A DNA stretch of 64,000 bases from Chrysoporthe austroafricana. Its lineage: Eukaryota > Ascomycota > Sordariomycetes > Diaporthales > Cryphonectriaceae. The notes beneath the pieces are model-generated. The model did not search any database, was not told where the DNA came from, and saw only the letters and a list, made by a program, of their open reading frames with translations. Made by a program: the position numbers and the translations under genes. Of this stretch, positions 45,638-55,459 are shown piece after piece (positions within the stretch are counted from its first letter, which is position 1; each line of letters opens with the position of its first letter). The stretch lies in NCBI GenBank assembly GCA_001051155.2, contig JYIP02000002.1:1123583-1187582 (forward strand). The letters run 5' to 3'.

Positions 45638-47026
45638 CTACAGCTTTGAAGCAGTGCCCGGTCTCGCCTCGCTGCCCGTGAAGCCGAAGAGATGGCGCGC
45701 GACCCTGCGCTTCTGCACCTCCTCGCTCCCCTCTGTGATCCGATACCGCCGAAAGTGCCGCCAGATGTGCTCGAACGGCTGGTGCCTGCTGTAGCCGTTG
45801 CCCCCGTGGACCTGGATGGCGTTGTCGGCCGCCTGCGTGGCGAGCCTGTTGGCCCAGAAGTTGCACATGCTGATCTTGTGGCCCAGCTCCCTCTCGATGG
45901 CGACCCACGGGGGGACGTCCGCTCCCGCCCCCGCCCCCTCTCCCTCTCCCCCGGCGCCGCAGCGCTTCTGGATCGCGTCCATCTCGGTGGCCGTCCGCAG
46001 GATCAGCAGCCGCAGCATCTCGACCTGCGTCGCCAGCTCGACCAGCGGCCACTGGACGGCCTGGTTGCTGGCGAGCGGCCGGCCGAAGACGACCCGCCCG
46101 CGCGCGTAGTCGACGCTCCGGTCGACGCAGAACTTGGCCGCGCCGCACGAGCTCGCCGCCTGGCGGATGCGGTTCTCGTGCGTGAACGTCTGGGCGATGG
46201 CCAGGCCGCCGTCCAGCGGGCCCAGGACGGCGTCCTCGGGCACCCGCACGTCCTCGAGCAGGATGGTGGCGTGGTCCGTCGGCATATTGAGCGTGTACTC
46301 ATACGACTGGACGACCAGCCCGGGCGTGCCCCGCGGGACGAGGAAGGCCGTGATCCCCCTCGCCGAGCCGGGCCGGTCGAAGCCCGACGTCCGCGCGAAG
46401 ACGAGCATGTGGGTGGCGCTGTGGGCGCCCGTCTGCCACTTTTTGTTGCCCGAGATGCTCCAGCCGGGCGCGCCGTCGGGCAGGACGCACCGCACCGCGC
46501 GGGTGTCCATGTGTGTGGCGTCGCTGCCGTGGCGCGCCTCGGTCAGGCCGAACGTCAGGCGGAACTCGCCGCGCAGCCGCGCGGCGATGAGGTCGGCCCT
46601 CTGGCGGGCGCTGCCCCAGTGGTGCAGCATGAGGACGTCGGGGAAGTTGCCGACGACGCTGTGCTCGTTCTGCAGGTCGTTGGCGAGGCCCAGGCCGCCG
46701 CCGTAGACGGGGTGGGCGGCCAGGTGGAAGCGCACGGCGCACATCCAGAGGTTGGCGTCCGGGTGGCCCTGGCCGCCGTACTGCCGCGGGAGGGGGAAGC
46801 GGTAGAAGCCGGCGCCGTCGGCGAGGGCGCGGGCCTGGGCGAGGAGAGCCTCCCACGCCGGGGCGGGAAGGCCCTGGTTGTCCCACTGCGTCCGCGACGG
46901 CTCGCGGCGGTGGTCGAAGAAGCGGTTGTTGTCATCCTTGTGCTGGAGAGGCAGTATCGTGCCCTGGATGAAGGCGTCCAGCCGGGAGATGTACTCCTCG
47001 AGCTCGTCTGGGAGGTTGAAGTTCAT
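45638..47026 (-). CDS. Acyl-CoA dehydrogenase (ACAD10/11-like)
   Basis: A single exon; I use the ATG at 47026 (MNFNLPDELEEYISRLDAF), giving about 462 aa, rather than the longer frame to 47095 whose extra residues look untranslated. It is an FAD enzyme that oxidises the alpha-beta bond of acyl-CoA. Signatures in order: RFPLPRQYGGQGHPDANLW, EFRLTFGLTEARHGSDATHM, WSISGNKKWQTGAHSATHML, VLGPLDGGLAIAQTFTHENR, the IQVHGGNGYSRHQPFEHIWR flavin/dimer block, and RYRITEGSEEVQKR. This matches the ACAD10/ACAD11 branch rather than straight-chain mitochondrial MCAD/SCAD. No mitochondrial presequence is obvious, so peroxisomal or cytosolic location is possible; the C-terminus (ARPGTASKL) ends in SKL, a canonical PTS1 peroxisomal signal. 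The gene is divergent from an APH-type kinase gene 528 bp away. Confidence 0.9.
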   Translation of the reverse strand: MNFNLPDELEEYISRLDAFIQGTILPLQHKDDNNRFFDHRREPSRTQWDNQGLPAPAWEALLAQARALADGAGFYRFPLPRQYGGQGHPDANLWMCAVRFHLAAHPVYGGGLGLANDLQNEHSVVGNFPDVLMLHHWGSARQRADLIAARLRGEFRLTFGLTEARHGSDATHMDTRAVRCVLPDGAPGWSISGNKKWQTGAHSATHMLVFARTSGFDRPGSARGITAFLVPRGTPGLVVQSYEYTLNMPTDHATILLEDVRVPEDAVLGPLDGGLAIAQTFTHENRIRQAASSCGAAKFCVDRSVDYARGRVVFGRPLASNQAVQWPLVELATQVEMLRLLILRTATEMDAIQKRCGAGGEGEGAGAGADVPPWVAIERELGHKISMCNFWANRLATQAADNAIQVHGGNGYSRHQPFEHIWRHFRRYRITEGSEEVQKRRVARHLFGFTGSEARPGTASKL

Positions 47027-47554
47027 ACTGGCGGGTCCAGGCGCATGTGGGACCAGGAGATGTGTAACGACCCCCTCATCCTGTAGACTATACAAGGCTG
47101 CTTACACACAGAGACAGCGAGAGCGAGAGTGAGACAGAAAAGAGAGTCGATCTTCAAGCCGTGAGATGGATGCACCCGAGGTTGCGGTAGTCCCCAGTGG
47201 CCCCTCCCAGGGTCTTCCCCGCACCCTTGGGCGCTGAAACCCCGTGGGGAGGCCACTAGAATTATATAATTAGACCTGAACGTGCCCCCTGTGCCCCTGT
47301 CGCCAGGGACAGGGGCAGGGCCACTCACTAAGTACGTGAGTACAACCTAGGCTTGCAAGCTACGAGCCGAGGCACAATTCGTCATAGCCGCTCCAGCTTT
47401 ATCTCTCCCACGCTTGACGGCGACGACAACCCGCCCAGGACGGTCTCACCCCTCGCGCCCCAGACACGCGAGCACTCCGATCCGGCCTGGGAACCTTATA
47501 ATAGATTTCTTGCTCTGGAGATCCACCGCCGTCTGCTGCTCCGGCCAGGACACG
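47027..47554. promoter_or_regulatory. Shared promoter of the ACAD/APH-kinase pair
   Basis: 528 bases between divergent start codons. It contains two CCGAGG motifs (47176-47181 and 47367-47372), the reverse complement of the CCTCGG core bound by fungal fatty-acid regulators FarA/FarB/Ctf1. It also has a perfect inverted repeat with 10-bp arms (47292-47301 and 47308-47317, TGCCCCTGTC/GACAGGGGCA, 6-base spacer) and a central palindromic ATTATATAAT at 47261-47270. Motifs are seen directly; regulator identity is inferred. Confidence 0.55.
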
Positions 47555-48780
47555 ATGGCCGGCCGCGTCCGCCAGCCCATCGACGTGCGCTCGCTGGAGG
47601 ACTACCTGAGGCAGCACGTCCCTGAGGTCGAGGTCCCTCTCGACGTCAAGCAGTTCGGCTACGGCCAGTCGAACCCGACCTACCTCCTCACCTCGAGGGC
47701 GTCCGGCAGGGGCTACGTGCTGCGCAAGAAGCCGCCAGGGAAGCTGCTGTCCCAGACCGCCCACAAGGTCGAGCGCGAGTATCGCATCATCAAGGCCCTC
47801 AGCGCCACCGACGTGCCCGTGCCCAAGACGTACTGCCTCTGCGAGGATGCGTCCGTCATCGGGACGCCCTTCTACGTCATGGAGTACCTAGAGGGGAGGA
47901 TATTCGAGGACGCCACGATGCCATGTACAGTGTCCCCCCCTCCTCCTCACCCCGAAGCTCACATCCGCCCGACCGCTGGCTGACCTCCCCGATCCCAGCC
48001 GTGAGCCCGGACGAGCGCCGCGCCCTCTGGCGCTCCGCCATCACGACGCTCGCCCGGCTGCACGCCGTGGACTTCACGGCGCCGGCGCTCGGGCTCGGCA
48101 CCTTCGGCCGGGCGACGGGGTTCTACGACCGCCAGCTCGCGACGTGGCGGCAGATCTGCGACGCGCAGGCGCGCGCCGAGGACGCCGACACGCGGCGGCC
48201 CGTGGGGCCCATCCACCCGGCCTTCGACGCCCTCGCCGGCTTCTTCGCGGACCCGGCGCCGCGCCCGCCGGACCGCGCCGCCGTCGTCCACGGCGACTTC
48301 AAGATCGACAACCTCATGTTCCACCCTACCGAGCCGCGCGTCGTCGGCGTGCTCGACTGGGAGATGAGCACCGTCGGCCACCCGCTGTCCGACGTCGGCA
48401 ACCTGACCTTCCCCTTCTTCCTGGCCCGCGCCGCCGCCGCCCCCGCCAACGCGGACCTCGCCCTGCCCTACTTCCCCAACCGCGCCGCCTTCCTCCCCGG
48501 CGCCACCCCCGGCCTGCCCACCACCGACGAGCTGCTGGGGTGGTACGTCGAGGCGTCGCGCGGCCGCTACGACCCGCGTCCCGACATGAGCTGGGGCGTC
48601 GCCTTCAACATGCTGCGGGCCGCCGCCATCCTGCAGGGTATCGCCGCGCGCGTCGCCACGAGGCAGGCCACGAGCGAGGTGGCGGGGAAGTATGCGGACA
48701 GCTTCAAGAGCCTGGGGGAGCTGGCCTGGAGGCTCGTGGAGGAGGAGAAGGCGCGGGCGCGGCAGAAGGAGAAGCTGTGA
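47555..48780 (+). CDS. APH-family kinase, ACAD10/11 kinase-domain-like
   Basis: Exon 1 (47555-47924) and exon 2 (47999-48780), with a 74-nt intron, give about 383 aa. The fold is aminoglycoside-phosphotransferase-like: [20 protein letters not shown] (nucleotide loop), [20 protein letters not shown] with the ATP-binding lysine, [13 protein letters not shown] (hinge), [15 protein letters not shown] with catalytic Asp223 and Asn228, and [19 protein letters not shown] with metal ligand Asp243. This subtype is the N-terminal kinase half of animal ACAD10/ACAD11, which phosphorylates 4-hydroxyacyl-CoA so that the ACAD half can eliminate phosphate. Here the two halves are separate, divergent genes, so they probably work in one pathway for hydroxy/lactone-type fatty acids. 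The C-terminus ([13 protein letters not shown]) ends in EKL rather than a strict SKL. Antibiotic resistance is not implied by the family name. Confidence 0.88.
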
Positions 48781-49051
48781 GAGAGGGAGAAAGGGGGGTT
48801 CTGGGCCAGATGTCGCTGGGAGTCGAGTTGGCCTCGGGTGCTGGTCCTGGGGATTTCTGGGGGTGCCGGCACATATCAGACAGCTTTTCTAGACTTCTCG
48901 CCGCGCTTAGGGCACATTGCGCACAAAATAGATGCCATTCCACCGCAACGCTCATGGGTATTGTTAACTATCGCAGAAAAACATCGTACAAACAATATAA
49001 AAACAGCTTCCTTGATTTTGTCCTGGTCGCCCTCCCTCCCTCTCGCCCTGC

Positions 49052-50848
49052 CTACCTCGTCAGCCACCTAAAGGGGTGCGCCTCGGTGTTGAACACCCAG
49101 TCATCCAGGCTGACCAGGCTCTCCTCGCTGAACATCAGGTAGAAGTACTTGAGCGTCTCGCCCATCCAGAAGCTCTCCATCGAGTCGCTCGCGCTCGGCC
49201 GCCCGGGGGTGGTGACGTCGTTGACCGCGGAGTTGGCCAGGCTCGTGGACGTCATGCGGTCGATGGCCGTGAACATGGCCCAGGCGGCGTCGAGCAGGTC
49301 CTCGCGGCCCGTGGCGCGGTACAGGACGAAGACGCTCTCGATGGCCTCGGGCCGCAGGATGTAGCGCGCGTCGTTGAAGGCCGTGAAGCCGCGGGGCAGG
49401 CGCCGCTCCGCGATGATGCGGTCCGCCTGCGCGATGTCCCGGTCGAAGTCGCGCGTGATGGCCTCCCCGGCGTCGATGACCACCTGCTTCTTCCACGTCA
49501 GGTCGTCCCACGGGCAGTCGGCCGCGTCCGCGCACGCCACCATGTGGAACTTCTCGGGCATCACCCCGTGCTTCATGCTGCTGTACGCCCAGACGCACCC
49601 CTCCGTCAGCCGCGCCGCCACGTCCAGGTCCGCCTTGCGCCCGAACAGCCGCCCGCCCAGCGCGTACATGCCGCCCGCGTAGCACGTCAGGTGCTGCCCC
49701 TCGTAGTCCACCGTCACCGCCGTCTTGCCGTTCTGGGTCTCCGTGTGCGCCGTGCCCGCGACGAGGATGTCGGCGGAGGTGGGCGTGATCGGCCGGAACA
49801 GCAGGTACTGCGAGGCCGTGTCCGCGGCCTTCTCGTACATGGCCTGGTACGCGGGCAGCTTCCCGCCCAGCAGCGCCGCCATCTTGGGCAGGTACTCGAA
49901 CGTCGAGTCGGCCATGGCCGCCAGCGTGAAGTGCGAGCCCTGGGAGAACTTGGCCTCCTTCGCGTTGACGACCATCGGCCACATGCCCGCCAGCTCCGTC
50001 TGGTCCTGCTGGGCGGCCATGAGGTCGGCGATGCGCTGCACGGCGTCGAACCACCGCGGGTCGCCGGTGAGGAGCGACAGCCGTGTGAACTCCATCGTCA
50101 GGCTCCCGATCTCCGCGATCAGGACCTGCTCGTCGGCGACCTGCTTCTCGCCCTGGGCGGCCTTGTTGACGTACCACCGCGTGATCGGCATGCGGTTCGG
50201 CGTGTCGAAGGCCTTGTAGAGCATCTCGCCGACCTCGACGGCCTTGCGCAGGAGCCTGGCGTCCCCGGACAGGTCGTAGGCGGCGAGGAAGCCGCCCAGG
50301 TAGCGGATAGTGGTCTCGAACGTGTTGATCTGCTCGAGCTTGCTAGCGGTGAAGTCGATGGTCGCCGCCGCCGCCACCGCCTCGCCGAACTCGTCCCGCA
50401 TGCCCATGATCCACAGCGTGTCGAGGCTGTCCACCAGCGTGGCGCCCCACCCGCCGAAGGGGTTGCGGCTGTAGCCCGACACGGGGGTGAGCTCGTCGGC
50501 GAGCCAGGCCTTGGCCCGGTACGACGCCCAGCACTTGGCGAAGACATTCTTCACGGCCTGGCGGTGCTCTTGGCGCTCTGGGGTCGCCTTGGGGAATCTA
50601 GTGGCCTGGACCCTGGGGAAGCTCACCGGCCGCTCGGTGGGCAGCGGCCGTATCGAGGCGGGCGGGTAGTGGACCGGCACGGTTTTCCAGAAGTAGTCCT
50701 CGGGCACCTGCCACGCGCCCTTGGACGCCGTGTAGGACCAGCCGGCGCTGTACGAGGCGTCGCTGTCCCAGAAGAAGAGCAGGTAGATTGTTGCTACCGC
50801 CGCAATGCCGAGGATCAGCCCGTGTCGCCGGCGCGGGAAGCTAATCAT
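49052..50848 (-). CDS. GH47 class I alpha-1,2-mannosidase
   Basis: A single exon from the ATG at 50848 (MISFPRRRHGLILGIAAVAT), about 598 aa. The longer frame to 50932 adds residues from a pyrimidine-rich leader and was not used. A single transmembrane anchor at residues 10-26 makes it a type II ER/Golgi protein. GH47 landmarks: AVKNVFAKCWASYRAKAW, LTPVSGYSRNPFGGWGATLV, DSLDTLWIMGMRDEFGEAV, ETTIRYLGGFLAAYDLSGD, HLTCYAGGMYALG, LRPEAIESVFVLYRATGRED and the C-terminal VFNTEAHPF, whose threonine helps bind Ca2+. It trims alpha-1,2-mannose from N-glycans. The acidic catalytic residues lie in the Glu/Asp-containing motifs (RPEAIES among them). No introns are needed. Confidence 0.92.
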   Translation of the reverse strand: MISFPRRRHGLILGIAAVATIYLLFFWDSDASYSAGWSYTASKGAWQVPEDYFWKTVPVHYPPASIRPLPTERPVSFPRVQATRFPKATPERQEHRQAVKNVFAKCWASYRAKAWLADELTPVSGYSRNPFGGWGATLVDSLDTLWIMGMRDEFGEAVAAAATIDFTASKLEQINTFETTIRYLGGFLAAYDLSGDARLLRKAVEVGEMLYKAFDTPNRMPITRWYVNKAAQGEKQVADEQVLIAEIGSLTMEFTRLSLLTGDPRWFDAVQRIADLMAAQQDQTELAGMWPMVVNAKEAKFSQGSHFTLAAMADSTFEYLPKMAALLGGKLPAYQAMYEKAADTASQYLLFRPITPTSADILVAGTAHTETQNGKTAVTVDYEGQHLTCYAGGMYALGGRLFGRKADLDVAARLTEGCVWAYSSMKHGVMPEKFHMVACADAADCPWDDLTWKKQVVIDAGEAITRDFDRDIAQADRIIAERRLPRGFTAFNDARYILRPEAIESVFVLYRATGREDLLDAAWAMFTAIDRMTSTSLANSAVNDVTTPGRPSASDSMESFWMGETLKYFYLMFSEESLVSLDDWVFNTEAHPFRWLTR

Positions 50849-52814
50849 CGTTCGCCGCGACGTCGACACAGTCGGGAATGAAAGAAGTAGAAAGGAGAAG
50901 GAAAAAGTCAGGATCAGATCATGAGGCAACACAGACCGGCCTGTGATGACCTGAAGAGGTTGGCAGGATGCTCAAGTGGTATCAGACGAGCAGCATCGCG
51001 GCACGATGCGATAAAATTAGAGTGGGGGGCTGCCTGCAGGCTCCACGGGTCAGACGGGGAGGGCGGCGTGGACATGGGGAAGCTGAAACAGGCGAACATC
51101 TGGGGTTTCGCCAGCCTCCTTCTGCTGCTGCTGTGCCGCTTGCATTAGCGCACAGCGAACTGCTGCACTGTGAGCCGACCGTTCGCAGACGCAATGTGAG
51201 ACCCTCGACCTATCCGCGACAGGAAGGTGAGGTGAAGCCGTGAGTCAGGTCATGGGTTATGGCCTCACTCTGGCGCCTTTTTATTAACACATCTGTTGAA
51301 CAGCCCTGGTTCTACGGTTGCCGAGAGAATTGAACGGTATCAACCCACATAGATGACACCAAGCTCATATGGGCGGCAATGCAGCTCGAGGTGATTCAGC
51401 AACATGACATGACTGGCCGTCAGTGATTTGCTATGTCTCGAGATGCCCTGGCCTTGCATACGTAACCAGTTCAACTAGCTGTACGTCCGTAAGAGCATTC
51501 GTACTTCCAAAACATCAGCGGAGCCACTTCCATCGTGTCGCAGTCCGCATTTCGACGGTCGGAAGATTGATCAGAGTCGAAGCACTCATTATCATTTCCC
51601 CTGCAGGCTGACAGACGAGGGCAGGACGTCGCAGCAAGCCAGCAGAAGGGCGATGATGGCTTTTTCGTGAGCCCAGATCTTCAACAGGCAATTTGCACGA
51701 TGCATAGGTTGGGATGAGTGCTTATGGAAACATGTCGGGGTCGGGCCCTTCTCCATCGTCCTACTTAGGTATTCAGTGAGAAACGACTAGTATATCATCC
51801 ACTTTAGTATCGCCAATCCCTATACTATACTATACACTAATGTGGATATACTCGTCGTACTGAGTCGGTTCTGCATAAGTAGTGCATACCCACTAGTTCT
51901 GGTCCACGCCCCAATACTTTTGTCCTAGTCGCCGTTTAGAGGCGGGACGACTTCAACGCCAAAAATACCTTCACGGGAAAATAAGGCTTTCCCCAGCTCT
52001 ACCGCCAGAATGAATAGCTGATCGATACGCGACCCTTCTTCTCTGCTCATGTCGTCGATTAATTTATCTATCTATCCGTTTTTTTTTTCCTTTCTTTAAA
52101 GCAGTTTGAATCCAGAACCTAGCGTCTAGATGCCTGTAACGTATATTGTGTTTGTCGAAGCCTTCACGTCGCGATGGGCTGTGAGATACCCGTTGCCCTC
52201 CAAGCTCTCTTGATAGATATCCTCATCTTGAATGCCAATCACGGGCAGCTTGTTGCCCAACGCTCCCGTTCTTGACGTCGTCAACTTGCAAATGTCGTCA
52301 TTCTGAGTTCTAAGAATGAGAATTGACAGGATATCAAGTAATATATAGCTCTGCAGCGCGAAGATAGCGCGAGTGGGAAGACCAGCAGCCACACCGCACT
52401 ACCAGACGGTTGTGACGGACCAAAGAGTATCGAGTATGATGCGGACGTTCCAGCCCGTACCTAGCTGAAGAAGATACTGCTCTTCGTCTCAACAATCTCG
52501 ATCCGCTGCGCCGTTCTTTCTTTTTCGAGCTGAGATGGGTCGTGGATGTGATTGGCCTGACGTAAACAAAATGCCGACGCGTCTGCCCCCCTGGGAACCA
52601 AAACAAGAGACCCTACAAAATCACCGCACGCCATTACATCGATCGAGGAGTGATTCCAGACTACTAGGTATGCTATATATCCATGAGCACACACGTCGTT
52701 CCTCACCCACCTCCCCTTTCCTCATCTTAAATCTGACCACTACCTACCTTTAGCTCAACATTTAAAACTCACCCTCCCCCTCCACCAAAAAAACAAAAAA
52801 GCACACTAGCAGCC
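50849..52814. other. Intergenic region
   Basis: No supportable gene. A minus-strand frame at 52126-52392 (88 aa, one hydrophobic segment) and small frames around 50920-51240 were considered but lack domains. A TATA-like and pyrimidine-rich promoter for the DUF7726 gene occupies about 52660-52814. Confidence 0.45.
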
Positions 52815-53486
52815 ATGGGAGAGACCAAGAGCACGAAGCGGACCCCCCTGGCCCCCAAGTCGGAGAGCGACAAGAACGCCGACGCCGCCGCCGCCGCGGC
52901 GCCCCAGCCCGACAAGAAGCCGGCCGGCAAGAAGCGCAAGTCCGCCGGCGGGGACGAGGCCGACGCGCCCAGCAAGAAGCAGAAGAAGCCGGCCGCGGCG
53001 GCCAAGACGAGGAAGGCCGCCGATGACGCGCTCGACGTGTCGGGCGTCACCTTCGAGGACGAGGAGGACGGCCGGCGCGTGCCCGTCTACGAGACGTGCG
53101 ACAGCATGCGGCGCAAGATCCGCGACCTCCTCAAGCAGCCCGGCATGACGCAGGCGGGCCTGTGCCGCGCCCTCGCCAAGCACACCGCGCCCGACGGGAA
53201 GAAGCCGACGACGGCGCAGCTGTCCCGCTTCATGGACAAGAAGGGCCCCATGAAGGGCAACACCAGCCCCGTCTTCTACACGAGCTACGTCCTGCTCGAG
53301 AAGATGCGCATCCGGGACGGGAAGCCGAAGTCCAAGTTCAGGACCGAGATGGAGGAGAAGCATGAGGACGGGGGCGTCGAATTGGATCGGGATATGGACG
53401 CGCCTCTGTTGCTGCATTTCTCGGAGACGGCGTACGTTGATCGCTGGGGCAGCTTTCACATTGAGAAGAAGCCGTCTTTCTCTTGA
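52815..53486 (+). CDS. DUF7726-domain nuclear protein
   Basis: A single exon of 223 codons with a strong start context (AGCAGCCATGGG). The first 80 residues are lysine/alanine/proline-rich with nuclear-localisation-type clusters (PAGKKRKSAGG, SKKQKKPAAAAK). From about residue 90 the DUF7726 region follows, VPVYETCDSMRRKIRDLLKQ, PGMTQAGLCRALAKHT, TTAQLSRFMDKKGPMKGNTS and FYTSYVLLEKMRIRDGKPKS, which looks like a helix-turn-helix similar to lambda-repressor/XRE-type DNA-binding folds. The tail carries HFSETAYVDRWGSFHI. DUF7726 proteins are common in ascomycetes with no known function; DNA binding is a reasonable guess. The next gene ends 175 bases away on the opposite strand (convergent). Confidence 0.85.
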   Translation: MGETKSTKRTPLAPKSESDKNADAAAAAAPQPDKKPAGKKRKSAGGDEADAPSKKQKKPAAAAKTRKAADDALDVSGVTFEDEEDGRRVPVYETCDSMRRKIRDLLKQPGMTQAGLCRALAKHTAPDGKKPTTAQLSRFMDKKGPMKGNTSPVFYTSYVLLEKMRIRDGKPKSKFRTEMEEKHEDGGVELDRDMDAPLLLHFSETAYVDRWGSFHIEKKPSFS

Positions 53487-53661
53487 ACAGCGCGTGAGGG
53501 ACTACCTGACTTACGGATCGATTTTGAAGCAACGATGTAATTTATGAGAATGTGTCCGCGAATTCCACTTATAAAAACAAGCCTGAAGCAAGCGCTCGTC
53601 CCAGTTAGTCCAATACCTTCGCCCTGAACGCCAGGATAATCACAATATCAAGGTCGAGGGC

Positions 53662-54699
53662 CTAGAGCTCATCGACCAGGCTGGGCTTCTTGGACAACTT
53701 CAGGGGACCGAAGAACTCCAGGAATGTGTCGTTCAGCACACCCTCCTCCAGACGCATGTGCTCGCCGGGTGTGGTCCGGAAGTGCAAGCCGCCCTTGCGA
53801 TCGAGCTCTTTCAGACCCAGCCAGTCCTCCTGGTAGATCGGCCTCGACCTCAGCGGCGTGATCTCCGTCCCGTTGACCTCGGACCACCAGCTCGTCTCCT
53901 TGGGGATGACGGTTGTGTCGTCCTCGAACATGTACATCACGAGGTTTTCCAGCTTCGTGAGCTGCTTCTTGTACTCCAGGCTCTTCTCCTCCCGCTCGTT
54001 GTTGATGTCCGCCAGGAAGTTGGAGTTCTCGAGGTAGCTGTCGTAGTCGGTGGGCGGCCGGTAGTACTGGGCGGGCACGAGGTTGGTCTGGACGTAGCCG
54101 CCCCAGACGTTGCCGCGCAGCAGGGCCATGGCGCCGCGGCACAGGAAGTTGGCGGGCGCGCACTCGCTGAACTCGGCGATGCCGTTGTGCTGCGACCCGA
54201 ACGTGACCAGGTTCCGCACGGGCGGCGCGTTGCACCGCTCGACCCAGCCGCGCAGGAACTGGCCGCCCTGGCTGAAGCCCAGGGCGTCGACGGCGGGCGC
54301 CGTGCTGATGATCGGGTCCGCGGCGATGTCGGCGCACAGCTTGTCCACCTGCGCGTTGACGTCGCCCCAGAACGTCGCGCGCTGGTCGGCATTCGGGTCG
54401 GCGCCCTGGCGGACGATGTGCACGAGGGTGCCTGGGTGGACGGCCTCGGCGAGGGCGGCGACGGACTGGAGGCCCTCGTGCCCATAGGAGTCGCCAAGAC
54501 CTAGCGGCGGAGATGGTTAGACTTCCAGGGAGGATGGGCTGGGAAGGCGAAGAGGAAGAGCATGCTTACCATGCCAGATGATCAGGGGCAGCGGGGTGTC
54601 AGTGTCGTCGTCATCGTTCAGAGTCCTCTGCGTGCTGGGCAGCGCAACAGACGAGGCAAGTAATGACCCGAAGGTCAGCAGGTTCTTGGACAGCACCAT
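53662..54699 (-). CDS. PPT1: Palmitoyl-protein thioesterase
   Basis: Exons 54699-54570 and 54500-53662, with a 69-nt intron, give about 322 aa. NLLTFGSLLASSVAL is a signal peptide. PLIIWHGLGDSYGHEGL is the strand and oxyanion loop at the start of the fold, split by the intron. ALGFSQGGQFLRGWVERC holds nucleophile Ser120, YMFEDDTTVIPKETSWW the acid (Asp237 or Asp238), and TPGEHMRLEEG the catalytic His291. LVTFGSQHNGIAEFSEC and LVPAQYYRPPTDYDSYLENS are typical of PPT1. The enzyme removes palmitate from S-acylated proteins in the vacuole/lysosome. Length and motif order match human and yeast-like PPT1 closely. It is convergent with the DUF7726 gene. Confidence 0.93.
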
Positions 54700-55459
54700 G
54701 ATGGCGGTCTGCGATGAGGAAGGCAGATGTCGTGAAGACGGTGCAGGAGGAAGGCCGCCAGGACGTCTAGAGACGCTGCGAGGCCGTCTTGAAACTCGTC
54801 GTCGCCTCGGTCAGCACAGCTCCAACAGCGCAGGCCCCTGCAGACATAGCGTGACATGGGCACGGGGCCTGCCCAGCTGCTCCACACCAGCTCCAGCATG
54901 TTTACATAACGCCGACTCGCCGTTAAAAATCTGGCGGGCTGTGATCTAAAGCAATTCTTTATCTTTACCACCACAGCACGATGAGATGCAACAGCTGACG
55001 AGGTAAGCGCACTCTTTTTCCACGTGTTCCCCTCCCTTCTACCCACAGTATATGATGATTGCAACCAAAAAAACATGTTTCAAGACGGGAATGATAACCA
55101 ATGATTCCACTTGCAAAGTTCTGAGAAGCCTCACCTGCATTCTCCGGTTGACGTGCCCATATACATGACGATGGCCTCCGCTAATGTCTCGACAGACTAG
55201 CCAGGACTATAGGGAGCGGTGACCCCTCACTAGAATTGTGAGTGCAACTCAAAAAGGGATAACTTCGAAGGGCAGCAGCTTCCAGGACGAGCACTGCTCA
55301 AGAGTGTATGGACGGTGCTAAGTGCCTCAGAGACCAGAGAGCCGAACAGATCACAGGAGGGTCCATGATTCACAATTACTTAATCGATTATAGCTTTCAT
55401 ATCTCGTGGCAGTGAATTAAAGTCATCTCAACAACACGATCCCCGGCCTGACGCCAGCC
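54700..55459. other. Intergenic region
   Basis: Promoter of the thioesterase gene on the left and 3' flank of the GH3 gene on the right. Overlapping short frames at 54578-54949 (plus) and 54675-55076 (minus) have no domain. Confidence 0.5.

Noticed and set aside
45692..47086. 464-codon plus-strand frame antisense to the acyl-CoA dehydrogenase
   Set aside because: It is a GC-rich shadow frame; the minus strand carries all acyl-CoA dehydrogenase motifs in order.
47555..48780. Possible aminoglycoside resistance gene (APH family)
   Set aside because: Sequence blocks ([21 protein letters not shown]) are those of the ACAD10/11 kinase half, and the partner dehydrogenase is adjacent; resistance is not supported.
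49076..50881. 601-codon plus-strand frame antisense to the GH47 gene
   Set aside because: Low-complexity Arg/Val/His composition and exact mirror of GH47 codons; no domain.
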